Origin: an uncultured Planctomycetota bacterium
GTDB taxonomy: Bacteria; Planctomycetota; Phycisphaerae; Sedimentisphaerales; Anaerobacaceae
Length of the DNA: 13,028 nucleotides
Assembly (NCBI GenBank): GCA_903927855.1
Contig: CAIYOL010000223.1
Coordinates: 1 to 13,028, forward strand
Reading direction: 5' to 3'
The notes beneath the pieces were generated by a model. That model was not told the DNA's origin. It saw only the letters and a program-made list of their open reading frames with translations, and did not search any database. Numbering within the stretch: the stretch's first letter is position 1; every line of letters starts with the position of its first letter. The translations under genes and the position numbers were made by a program. Shown piece by piece: positions 6,792-13,028 of this stretch.

Positions 6792-7589
6792 ATGAGAAAA
6801 GGAATCACGGTAATTATTATCATGGTGCTCAGCGCAACTGCTTTTGCTGGGCCAGCGGAAAGTAACTCCCCGGGGGAAAAGAAGCTGAGTGTTACATTCG
6901 ACCTTACTTACATGAGTAGATATATGAGCAAGGGCTTTTCACCATACGGTCCTCGCGGTGCGTTCTTTGAAACAACCAGTGTTGACTTTTGGGATACAGG
7001 CCTTGGCGTGTCAGTAGGCCATCAGTCGGCACTCGGCGGCGGTTATGTCGTTAAACAGAGATTTAACTACGGAGTTTATTATGGCAACAGTTTTTTCAAA
7101 GACAAAGTTTACGAGACAAAATTCAGGGTTGACTGGATATATAAGGAGTATTACAAGATATCCAACGGAAGAAGTGATGCACAGAATATGATATTTGAAT
7201 TTTCATGGCCTAATATTTTACCGATAAAAAATCTTTCACCGTACTACATTGCCGATTATGAGTATCCTGCCGGCAGAAATTATGATAATTGTACCATCAG
7301 CGGCTTTGTACATCGTTTTGGGCTTGCTTATAACTGGACGATTCCCCAACTGCCTAAGCCGCTTAAATTGACAGCGGAGACGGCATATAACGATGGTTTT
7401 AACAACAAGCCATCACATTACGTTGACCATGATTGGGCATATTCCACATTTGGTATAGCAACGGTACTTCCGGTTACCAAAAATCTGTCTTTTGTACCGG
7501 CCCTTTATCAACAAATAACGATGGATAAGTCGGTCAACGACAAACATGACATAACGTATTGCAAAATAAGTATGAAGTATAAGTTCTAA
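6792..7589 (+). CDS. Putative outer-membrane beta-barrel protein (phosphate-starvation porin candidate)
   Basis: This 265-residue protein has a clear signal peptide (MRKGITVIIIMVLSATAFA, cleavage after A19). I chose ATG 6792 because AAGGAG (6780-6785) lies 6 nt upstream; TTG at 6777 lies ahead of that site and lacks one of its own. The mature part alternates polar and hydrophobic residues with many Tyr/Phe/Trp, for example 'FDLTYMSRYMSKGF', 'RFNYGVYYG', 'FVHRFGLAYNW' and the terminal 'ITYCKISMKYKF'. The final residue is Phe, as in many outer-membrane barrels. The opening 'YMSRYMSKGF' loosely resembles the TorF-like putative porin group. It is the first gene after the Pho boxes and lies 37 bp before pstS, so a role in phosphate passage across the outer membrane is a reasonable inference, comparable in job but not in sequence to PhoE/OprP. 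Substrate and oligomeric state are unknown. Confidence 0.75.
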   Translation: MRKGITVIIIMVLSATAFAGPAESNSPGEKKLSVTFDLTYMSRYMSKGFSPYGPRGAFFETTSVDFWDTGLGVSVGHQSALGGGYVVKQRFNYGVYYGNSFFKDKVYETKFRVDWIYKEYYKISNGRSDAQNMIFEFSWPNILPIKNLSPYYIADYEYPAGRNYDNCTISGFVHRFGLAYNWTIPQLPKPLKLTAETAYNDGFNNKPSHYVDHDWAYSTFGIATVLPVTKNLSFVPALYQQITMDKSVNDKHDITYCKISMKYKF

Positions 7590-7626
7590 AAACAGTTAAC
7601 AAAGCTTAATTAAGGAGAAATACAAA

Positions 7627-8505
7627 ATGAGAACGTATGAGAATGAAATATCGGCAGAAGAGGATATTGCATTTATTGCTATGGTGTGCCTGCTTATCGC
7701 GATGTTTTGTACCTTTGCCAGCGGCGGTGAAAAAAAGTCAATCACCATAAAAGGGTCGGACACAATGGTGCATTTGGTCAGCGACTGGGCCGAGGCATTT
7801 ATGAAGGAAGACCCTAATGTTGAAGTTGCGGTGACAGGCGGCGGTTCGGGAACAGGGATTGCAGCGCTGATAAACGGCACAACCGAAATCTGTGCGTCTT
7901 CGAGAGACATGAAGGAAAAAGAAAAGCAGCAGGCCAGGGAAAAAGGCATTGAGACAAAAGAAGTTATAGTAGCCAGGGACGGCATCGCCGTGGTGGTAAA
8001 TCCAAAAAATCCCGTAAAAGAGCTTGATATACAGCAGCTTGCACAAATTTACACGGGGGCGTATACGAAATGGAATCAGGCAGGCGGTAACGACAAGGAA
8101 ATTCTTGTGTTTTCCAGAGAGTCAAGCTCGGGGACATACGCGTTCTTTCAGGAGCATGTTTTAAAGAACAAAGATTACACGCCAAAGGCGAAACTGATGC
8201 CTGCGACATCGGCGATTATTGAGTCGGTTTCAACGGATGAAGACGCGATTGGCTATGTCGGACTCGGGTATGCCCTGGCTGCGAAGGACAAGGTGAAGAT
8301 TATCGGGGTCAAGGCGGACGCCAACTCGCCGGCTATTATGCCATCGGACGAGACAGTAACCAGCGGTCAGTATTCTATCTCAAGGCCGTTGTATCTGTAC
8401 TTAAACAGTAAGATGACGGCGGACGTGAAGGCCTTTGTTGATTTTTGCCTTAGCGACGCTGGGCAGGAGATTGTGAAAAAAGAGGGTTATGTGACGGTAA
8501 AGTAA
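7627..8505 (+). CDS. pstS: Phosphate ABC transporter periplasmic binding protein PstS
   Basis: As read, this is a 292-residue extracytoplasmic phosphate-binding protein of the short PstS type. Ligand-loop motifs are present: 'IKGSDTM' (41-47), 'TGGGSGTGIAAL' (70-81), 'ASSRDM' (90-95), 'ARDGIAVVVN' (116-125) and 'FSRESSSGTYAFF' (162-174). 'QIYTGAYTKWN' (140-150) is typical of the family. The hydrophobic segment 15-31 ending 'TFA' should be the signal peptide. AAGGAG at 7612-7617 supports ATG 7627, but the n-region 'MRTYENEISAEED' is acidic, which is unusual for a signal peptide. The +1 frame from ATG 7637 encodes the basic 'MRMKYRQKR', so a small indel or a misjudged N-terminus is possible. 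The stop overlaps the pstC start by one base (TAATG). Confidence 0.92.
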   Translation: MRTYENEISAEEDIAFIAMVCLLIAMFCTFASGGEKKSITIKGSDTMVHLVSDWAEAFMKEDPNVEVAVTGGGSGTGIAALINGTTEICASSRDMKEKEKQQAREKGIETKEVIVARDGIAVVVNPKNPVKELDIQQLAQIYTGAYTKWNQAGGNDKEILVFSRESSSGTYAFFQEHVLKNKDYTPKAKLMPATSAIIESVSTDEDAIGYVGLGYALAAKDKVKIIGVKADANSPAIMPSDETVTSGQYSISRPLYLYLNSKMTADVKAFVDFCLSDAGQEIVKKEGYVTVK

Positions 8506-9377
8506 TGAGATATTTCCGTAAGGAAAAGATTATTGAATTATTTCTGCAATGGACGGCTTCATTGAGCATAGTAATCGTGATATGCATCTTTGTCTTTATC
8601 TTCAAGGAGGCCGTGCCTTTTGCGAAGCACCCCGGATTGGGGGAGCTTTTCAGCACGCGCTGGATGCCGACCTCTCCGCAAAAGGAGTCGTTCGGCCTTG
8701 TGCCTCTGGTTACCGGCTCGTTTGTAGTAACGGTACTGGCGATGCTGCTGACGATTCCGTTCGGGGTTGGTGCGGCAGTGTATATTTCGGAACTGGCAGC
8801 GCCTGTTGAGAGGGAGATACTCAAACCGTTTATCGAGGTTCTGGCCGGTATTCCATCGGTTGTCATCGGTTTCTTCGGCCTGATGGTTCTGGTGCCGTTT
8901 GTGAAGAGCTGCTTTGGTCTGGCGACCGGACTGACGGCATTTTCCGGCGCGGTGCTGCTTGCACTTATGGCGATACCGACGGTCACTTCGATTTCGGAGG
9001 ATTCTCTAAGAAGTGTGCCGAGGTCTTACAAGGAAGCATCGCTGGCATTGGGCGCTAGCCGGCTGCGAACGATATGGAGGGTAACTGTGCCTGCGGCACT
9101 ACCGGGTATAATGGCGGCGGTGATGCTGGGGACAGGCAGGGTCATCGGAGAGACAATGGCGGTGATGATGGTTACCGGCAACGCGGCAATTATAACATTT
9201 TGGCCTTTTGACTCTGTCAGGACAATGACAGCCACTATCGCGGCAGAGATGGGAGAGGTGGCCTTCGGCAGCGACCATTACAGGGCATTATTTTGCGTAG
9301 GCGTAGTTTTGCTTTTGGCTACGTTCGGGCTAAACGTGGCTGCGCAAAAGGTGCTCAGCAGATACAGGATGGGATAA
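8505..9377 (+). CDS. pstC: Phosphate ABC transporter permease PstC
   Basis: This 290-residue inner-membrane permease has about six hydrophobic segments, beginning at 15-34, 68-96, 112-134 and 145-162. The cytoplasmic EAA loop, which contacts the PstB ATPase, is at 177-201 ('KEASLALGASRLRTIW' then 'PAALPGI'). 'GRVIGETMAVMMVTGN' (211-226) is characteristic of PstC. It pairs with PstA to form the phosphate channel. Its start overlaps the pstS stop (TAATG), so translation is probably coupled. PstC rather than PstA is supported by the gene order pstS-C-A-B and by 'GETMAV', where PstA has 'GETAPI'. Confidence 0.93.
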   Translation: MRYFRKEKIIELFLQWTASLSIVIVICIFVFIFKEAVPFAKHPGLGELFSTRWMPTSPQKESFGLVPLVTGSFVVTVLAMLLTIPFGVGAAVYISELAAPVEREILKPFIEVLAGIPSVVIGFFGLMVLVPFVKSCFGLATGLTAFSGAVLLALMAIPTVTSISEDSLRSVPRSYKEASLALGASRLRTIWRVTVPAALPGIMAAVMLGTGRVIGETMAVMMVTGNAAIITFWPFDSVRTMTATIAAEMGEVAFGSDHYRALFCVGVVLLLATFGLNVAAQKVLSRYRMG

Positions 9378-10228
9378 TGTCAGGTAAATTTTCACAGAAA
9401 GCGATGTGCTGGTTAATGCGGCTGACCGCTTACTTTGTGGTACTGGTGGTCGGATTTATTGTCTTTGAGATTATCTGGCACGGAGCAAGGGCGATTAGCT
9501 GGGAGTTTTTATTTAGTATGCCGCGTCGAAGCGGGGCCGAGGGCGGGATATTCCCAGCGATTGTAGGCACTTTTTTGCTGGTGGCAGGCAGTATTGCTGT
9601 GGCGTTTCCGTTGGGCGTGGCGACCGCGATATATCTTTCTGAATATGCCCGACAAGGCAGGTTTACGCACGCTGTCCGAGTGGCGATAGCCACTCTGGCC
9701 GGCATCCCATCGATAGTATTTGGTCTGTTTGGGCTGGGACTATTCGTGATATTTCTCGGATGGGGCTGCTCGATAATGTCCGGCTGCGCGACGCTGGCGT
9801 GTATGATACTGCCCACCATTATAGTATCGAGTGAAGAATCGCTACGAGCTGTGCCGCAATCGTTGAGGGAAGGCAGTTTGGCGCTCGGCGCAACCAAGTG
9901 GCAAACAATATGGAGCAATGTCCTGCCTTATTCGGTTGGCGGGATGTTAACAGGATTGATTCTTGCAATCGGACGGGTTGCCGGCGAAACGGCGCCGATA
10001 TTGTTGACGGTTGCTGCTTTTTATCTGCCTAAGCTGCCAAGGTCGATGTCCGACCAGGTTATGGCACTGCCATATCATCTCTACGTGTTGTCAACACAGC
10101 ACCCTGATACTGCCGCAGTTCTACCCAAAGCATACGGAACGGCTCTTGTCCTGTTAATTTTAGTTCTCGGAGTCGGATTGGCGGCGATTATTATGCGGAT
10201 TCACGTAAGGAAAAAATATAAATGGTAA
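9377..10228 (+). CDS. pstA: Phosphate ABC transporter permease PstA
   Basis: This is the 283-residue partner of PstC in the inner-membrane channel. ATG 9377 is chosen because it recreates the TAATG overlap seen at pstS/pstC; a longer frame beginning at 9293 would run deep into pstC. Hydrophobic segments begin near residues 13-35, 58-88, 101-131 and 137-150. The EAA-like loop is at 164-190 ('[16 protein letters not shown]'), with Gly in place of the middle Ala. '[17 protein letters not shown]' (199-215) is the PstA signature region. The gene overlaps pstB by 7 bp. Confidence 0.93.
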   Translation: MSGKFSQKAMCWLMRLTAYFVVLVVGFIVFEIIWHGARAISWEFLFSMPRRSGAEGGIFPAIVGTFLLVAGSIAVAFPLGVATAIYLSEYARQGRFTHAVRVAIATLAGIPSIVFGLFGLGLFVIFLGWGCSIMSGCATLACMILPTIIVSSEESLRAVPQSLREGSLALGATKWQTIWSNVLPYSVGGMLTGLILAIGRVAGETAPILLTVAAFYLPKLPRSMSDQVMALPYHLYVLSTQHPDTAAVLPKAYGTALVLLILVLGVGLAAIIMRIHVRKKYKW

Positions 10229-11004
10229 CATGGAAGAACAACGGGCTGAGCGAGACGAAGATACACGTCAGCAACCTGGATTTTTATTACGGCATCACTC
10301 AGGCGCTGTTTGATATTACAATGGATATTCCATCTCAGCGAGTAACCGCCCTGATTGGCCCTTCGGGGTGCGGCAAATCCACGTTCCTTCGGGCACTGAA
10401 CCGGATGAATGACATCATCGACGGCACACGCATTACGGGGCATGTCCTCATAGACGACGAGGATATATATGGCAGCAGTGCCGACGTCGTGAGGTTGCGT
10501 AAAAGAGTCGGTATGGTCTTTCAGAAGTCCAATCCATTTCCGAAGTCGCTTTTTGATAATGTGGCATACGGACCTCGTACTCATGGAATCAAAAATCACA
10601 AGCAGCTTAGCGAAATCGTGGAAAGAAGTCTGCGGCGGGCTGCTTTGTGGGACGAAGTGAAGGACAGGCTGAGTGTGAGCGCGATGGATTTATCGGGCGG
10701 GCAGCAGCAGCGGCTTTGCATCGCAAGGGCATTGGCGATTGAGCCGGAAATACTTTTGATGGATGAACCGGCTTCCGCCCTTGACCCAAAAGCCACCGCT
10801 AAAATCGAAGATTTGATTGACCAGCTCAGCGATGATTACACGATAGTCATCGTGACACATAATATGCAGCAGGCAGCACGCGTGTCTGATGTGACGGCTT
10901 TTTTCTATGAGGGGCACCTTATCGAGATGGGGCAAACTGAACAGATATTCACCAAGCCGCAACAGAAAGGAACCGAAGATTACATTACGGGTCGATTCGG
11001 ATAG
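10222..11004 (+). CDS. pstB: Phosphate ABC transporter ATPase PstB
   Basis: This 260-residue cytoplasmic ATPase has the normal family length and all nucleotide-binding motifs. These are Walker A 'GPSGCGKST' (46-54), Q-loop Q101 in '[12 protein letters not shown]', signature '[15 protein letters not shown]' (157-171), Walker B 'LLMDEP' (178-183, catalytic E182), D-loop 'SALDP' and switch H213. 'RALNRMND' after Walker A and 'QKSNPFP' are typical of PstB. It powers phosphate import through PstCA. The ATG lies inside the last codons of pstA (ATGGTAA), so translation is coupled. Confidence 0.95.
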   Translation: MVTWKNNGLSETKIHVSNLDFYYGITQALFDITMDIPSQRVTALIGPSGCGKSTFLRALNRMNDIIDGTRITGHVLIDDEDIYGSSADVVRLRKRVGMVFQKSNPFPKSLFDNVAYGPRTHGIKNHKQLSEIVERSLRRAALWDEVKDRLSVSAMDLSGGQQQRLCIARALAIEPEILLMDEPASALDPKATAKIEDLIDQLSDDYTIVIVTHNMQQAARVSDVTAFFYEGHLIEMGQTEQIFTKPQQKGTEDYITGRFG

Positions 11005-11016
11005 AAAGGAAATCCT

Positions 11017-11691
11017 ATGACAGTTCATATGCAAAAGGAAATTGAGAACCTCAAATCAAAGCTGCTGACTCTGTGTGCGGCTGTCGAGAAAAGTTTGTGT
11101 CTGGCGGTTCAATCGGTCAGAGAGAGGGATGCCGCCCTTGCTAAGAGCGTGATAGACGATGATGTGCATATAGACCAGACGGAGATTGACGTGGAGGAGG
11201 AGTGCCTTAAGATTCTGGCATTGCATCAGCCGGTTGCAATTGACCTTCGATTCATCGTTACCGCACTGAAAATAAACAACGACCTCGAGCGTATCGGCGA
11301 TTTGGCGGTTAACATCGCCGAGCGAAGTGAGTTTCTCGCCGGCCAGGAACCGATTAGTGTGCCTTTTGATTTTGATGCAATGGCCGAAAAGACCCAGTGG
11401 ATGGTAACAGAAAGTCTTGACTCACTTGTTGATATGGATTGCAAACGTGCTCATCAGGTTTGTGCCGCCGATGATGAAGTCGATGCTCTCAATCGCAAAA
11501 TGTATAAACAGGTTGAGGCCACTATAGTTGCCCACCCGCGATGGACACGAGGTCTACTCCATTTGCTGTCGGTTTCGAGGCACCTGGAACGTATAGCTGA
11601 CCATGCAACAAATATTGCAGAAGACGTTATCTATATGGTCGAGGGCAGAATAGTCAGACATAAAGCTGAGGATTACAAATCGCAGAGTTAA
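11017..11691 (+). CDS. phoU: Phosphate signalling protein PhoU
   Basis: This 224-residue, all-helical cytoplasmic protein consists of two related three-helix halves. Each half carries the metal-binding ExxxD signature: 'NNDLERIGDLAVNIAE' (E91, D95) and 'SRHLERIADHATNIAE' (E191, D195). In known systems PhoU couples Pst transporter state to PhoR and keeps the regulon off when phosphate is plentiful. AAAGGA at 11005-11010 precedes ATG 11017, and the gap to pstB is 12 nt. It is the last canonical gene of the pst operon. Confidence 0.94.
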   Translation: MTVHMQKEIENLKSKLLTLCAAVEKSLCLAVQSVRERDAALAKSVIDDDVHIDQTEIDVEEECLKILALHQPVAIDLRFIVTALKINNDLERIGDLAVNIAERSEFLAGQEPISVPFDFDAMAEKTQWMVTESLDSLVDMDCKRAHQVCAADDEVDALNRKMYKQVEATIVAHPRWTRGLLHLLSVSRHLERIADHATNIAEDVIYMVEGRIVRHKAEDYKSQS

Positions 11692-11721
11692 CAAGTAGAG
11701 GAGGTGTGTTGCGCCGAGAGA

Positions 11722-12447
11722 GTGGATATTGACAAGGCGGAAAGATTAGAGTTAGACTGTTGGGGTATGGCGAAACTTTCATTTGGCCGCAGACTGCTGA
11801 AACATATTCATCCTGAGGGGATACCGTGGCCCGGCTCATTTTTCTATAACGCGATAAGCGGAACCGCAATTTTCCAAGGCCATTATGAGATGGTGGCCAA
11901 AGACATATTGAATTACTGCACACAGGGGCGTCTATTAGACGTGGGGACAGGGCCGGGGCGACTGCTGGTAAAACTTCATCAGCAATCGCCGGAGATGCGG
12001 CTGGTGGGGATTGACTCATCACCATCTATGGTTGCCAAAGCCCGCGAAAATATGGCCAAGGCGGGGTTATCCGATGCGATTGAGATTAAAGAGGGCAATG
12101 CAAGCCAGATACCGTTTGCCGGGGACAACTTCGATATTGTTGTAAGTCAATGGTCAGTCCATCACTGGAAGCATCCGACTGAGGCACTGAATGAGGTTTA
12201 CCGGGTGCTTAAACCGGGCGGTTATGCCTTGATGTATGATCTGGTAAGCGACACGCCTGTGGAGGTCTTAGATGAAATGGGCCGTAAATTCGGGAGGTGG
12301 AAAATGAGGCTGTTATGGCTGCACGGTTTCGAGGAGCCTTTTTATGACCGCGAGAATTATGCGGTAATAGCCCATCCGACATTGTTCAAGGGAGGCCAAA
12401 CTCGATTTGTCGGCATATTGTGCTGTTTGATAATGAAGAAGGGGTGA
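11722..12447 (+). CDS. Class I SAM-dependent methyltransferase, distal gene of the pst operon
   Basis: From GTG 11722 the protein has 241 residues. The Rossmann-type SAM fold shows motif I 'LLDVGTGPG' (71-79), the ribose-binding acid D98 in 'VGIDSSPSM', 'IPFAGDNFDIVVSQWSVHHW' (130-149) and 'RVLKPGGYALMYDL' (161-174). These features match the Methyltransf_11/UbiE-like group, but the substrate cannot be read from sequence. The start is uncertain. AGGAGG (11699-11704) is strong, but no in-frame start lies at ideal distance; alternatives are GTG 11704, inside that site, and ATG 11767. There is no terminator after phoU, so co-transcription with pst is likely. A link to phosphate starvation, such as lipid or metabolite methylation, is only suggested by position. 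Confidence 0.75.
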   Translation: MDIDKAERLELDCWGMAKLSFGRRLLKHIHPEGIPWPGSFFYNAISGTAIFQGHYEMVAKDILNYCTQGRLLDVGTGPGRLLVKLHQQSPEMRLVGIDSSPSMVAKARENMAKAGLSDAIEIKEGNASQIPFAGDNFDIVVSQWSVHHWKHPTEALNEVYRVLKPGGYALMYDLVSDTPVEVLDEMGRKFGRWKMRLLWLHGFEEPFYDRENYAVIAHPTLFKGGQTRFVGILCCLIMKKG

Positions 12448-12533
12448 AACTTTTGAAGCTTGCGGGTTCTGTGTTTGCGGATACAATGGTAAACAACATA
12501 TTGCGGGTAATATATTTTGTTGTCGGCGGATAG
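12444..12533 (+). CDS. Possible 29-residue mini-ORF coupled to the methyltransferase
   Basis: GTG at 12444 overlaps the methyltransferase stop (GTGA), an arrangement typical of translational coupling. The frame runs 29 codons to TAG 12531. It encodes a small peptide with basic start 'MKLLKLAG' and hydrophobic end 'ILRVIYFVVGG'. It resembles no family I know. It may be a real small membrane-associated peptide, the remnant of a longer gene, or chance. Confidence 0.25.
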   Translation: MKLLKLAGSVFADTMVNNILRVIYFVVGG

Positions 12534-12535
12534 CA

Positions 12536-12551
12536 CTTGCTATTCAGCAAG
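12536..12551 (+). other. Short hairpin CTTGCT-ATTC-AGCAAG
   Basis: A perfect 6-bp stem (12536-12541 with 12546-12551) closes a 4-nt loop. No T-run follows, so it is not a typical intrinsic terminator. It lies between the methyltransferase region and the next gene, 41 nt before that gene's ATG, and could be an RNA processing or pausing element. Confidence 0.3.
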
Positions 12552-12591
12552 AGGAATAAGGGATATTACTTTTGAAAAAGCGAGGAGTAAA

Positions 12592-13028
12592 ATGAAAAGA
12601 GTAAACTGGAGCGGGGTAATCTGTGTTTTGATAATGGCAAGTGTGGGGACAGCAAGTGAGCCAAATTTTCCGTTCAGGATAGAGGGCAGCCGATTCGTAA
12701 AGAAAAGTGACGGCAAACCCATATTTTTGAATATTATAGGTTATGAACCTTTGAAGCCAGGGCAGGATTGGGATGGTAAAATTGACCCTGAAAGGATAAA
12801 AGATGACTTACGCAGATTGCGTGCATATCAGGGTGGCACAGACCCTGTTGCGCTGCGTGTTTATCCGGGGCCAATTAAAAATGACCCAACCCGGAGAATG
12901 CCGAAGGCTTTCTATGATGGCATACGTGAACTAGGTTTCTGGATAATTCGTGATATATATTTCGACCACAGTTTTTGTGACTCAAACTACATACAAAATG
13001 GATACGATCGGATCGACGCAACAATAGC
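12592..13028 (+). CDS. Exported protein resembling TIM-barrel glycoside hydrolases (5' part only)
   Basis: ATG 12592 follows GAGGAG (12582-12587) by 4 nt. The 145 visible codons are open to the window edge. Residues 1-22 look like a signal peptide (MKRVNWSGVICVLIMASVGTAS, probable cleavage near 'TAS'). The mature start, 'FPFRIEGSRFVKKSDGKPIF' then 'LNIIGYEPLKPG', resembles the first strand of secreted glycosidase TIM barrels ('DGKPIF...G'). 'VALRVYPGP' and 'GFWIIRDIYFD' fit later barrel strands. Catalytic acids would lie beyond the edge, so family and substrate cannot be assigned. A 144-bp gap separates it from the methyltransferase; it may have its own promoter, for which TTGCGG (12460-12465), 16 nt, TACAAT (12482-12487) is a weak candidate. 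Confidence 0.6.
   Translation, partial: MKRVNWSGVICVLIMASVGTASEPNFPFRIEGSRFVKKSDGKPIFLNIIGYEPLKPGQDWDGKIDPERIKDDLRRLRAYQGGTDPVALRVYPGPIKNDPTRRMPKAFYDGIRELGFWIIRDIYFDHSFCDSNYIQNGYDRIDATI

Noticed and set aside
6761..6865. ATG at 6761 with GAGG upstream, giving a 34-codon frame before and inside the porin gene
   Set aside because: It overlaps the porin start in another frame, the peptide has no features, and the well-placed AAGGAG at 6780-6785 serves ATG 6792.
7595..7611. TTAACA/TTAATT pair before pstS as a second Pho box
   Set aside because: The spacing is 10 bp, the second copy is poor, and the segment includes the ribosome-site approach. A 37-bp gap inside an operon does not need another promoter.
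9293..9376. Upstream extension of pstA to 9293
   Set aside because: The added 28 residues overlap pstC and are not permease-like. ATG 9377 gives the TAATG junction seen at the preceding gene pair.

Overview
The window reads as chromosomal DNA of a planctomycete, most likely of the Phycisphaerae/Sedimentisphaerales type. The clue is the left-hand gene, a very large exported protein. It combines Pmp-like parallel beta-helix repeats, FN3-like modules containing 'TTYYWRIDE', a dockerin-like calcium loop and a LamG-type domain opening 'SWWKFDEGSGT'. That domain vocabulary is common in this group. The lineage call is inference, because no rRNA or other marker gene is present.

Layout. (1) 1-4155, minus strand: at least 1385 codons of the exported beta-helix protein, open without interruption to the window edge. 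It is driven by a consensus-like sigma70-type promoter at 4308-4337 and has a leader of roughly 145 nt. (2) 4156-4571: divergent intergenic region with that promoter, a four-unit 7-bp repeat, an inverted repeat and a possible 20-codon leader ORF. (3) 4572-6674, plus strand: phoB and phoR, abutting, closed by a rho-independent terminator whose stem overlaps the phoR stop codon. (4) 6690-6740: five TCA-centred half-sites spaced exactly 11 bp apart, read as a Pho box array. (5) 6792-11691: a Pho-regulated operon made of a small outer-membrane beta-barrel protein, pstS, pstC, pstA, pstB and phoU, with overlapping or very close junctions. (6) 11722-12447: a class I SAM-dependent methyltransferase, apparently the distal gene of that operon, perhaps followed by a 29-codon mini-ORF. 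(7) 12592-13028: the start of an exported protein resembling TIM-barrel glycoside hydrolases, cut by the window edge.

How the parts work together. PhoR (membrane histidine kinase) and PhoB (response regulator) sense phosphate limitation. Phosphorylated PhoB should bind the 11-bp repeats and switch on the porin-pst-phoU operon. The barrel protein is a candidate route for phosphate across the outer membrane, PstS captures it in the periplasm, PstCAB imports it, and PhoU links transporter state back to PhoR. The flanking exported genes look like polysaccharide or surface functions and are probably independent of the Pho system.

The window is mostly a well-known system (Pho/Pst). The less ordinary points are the uncharacterised barrel gene at the head of the operon, the compact terminator/Pho-box junction, the odd PstS N-terminus, the methyltransferase tail of the operon, and the internally duplicated beta-helix protein with its regularly spaced cysteines. 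No convincing new defence or mobile system was seen.
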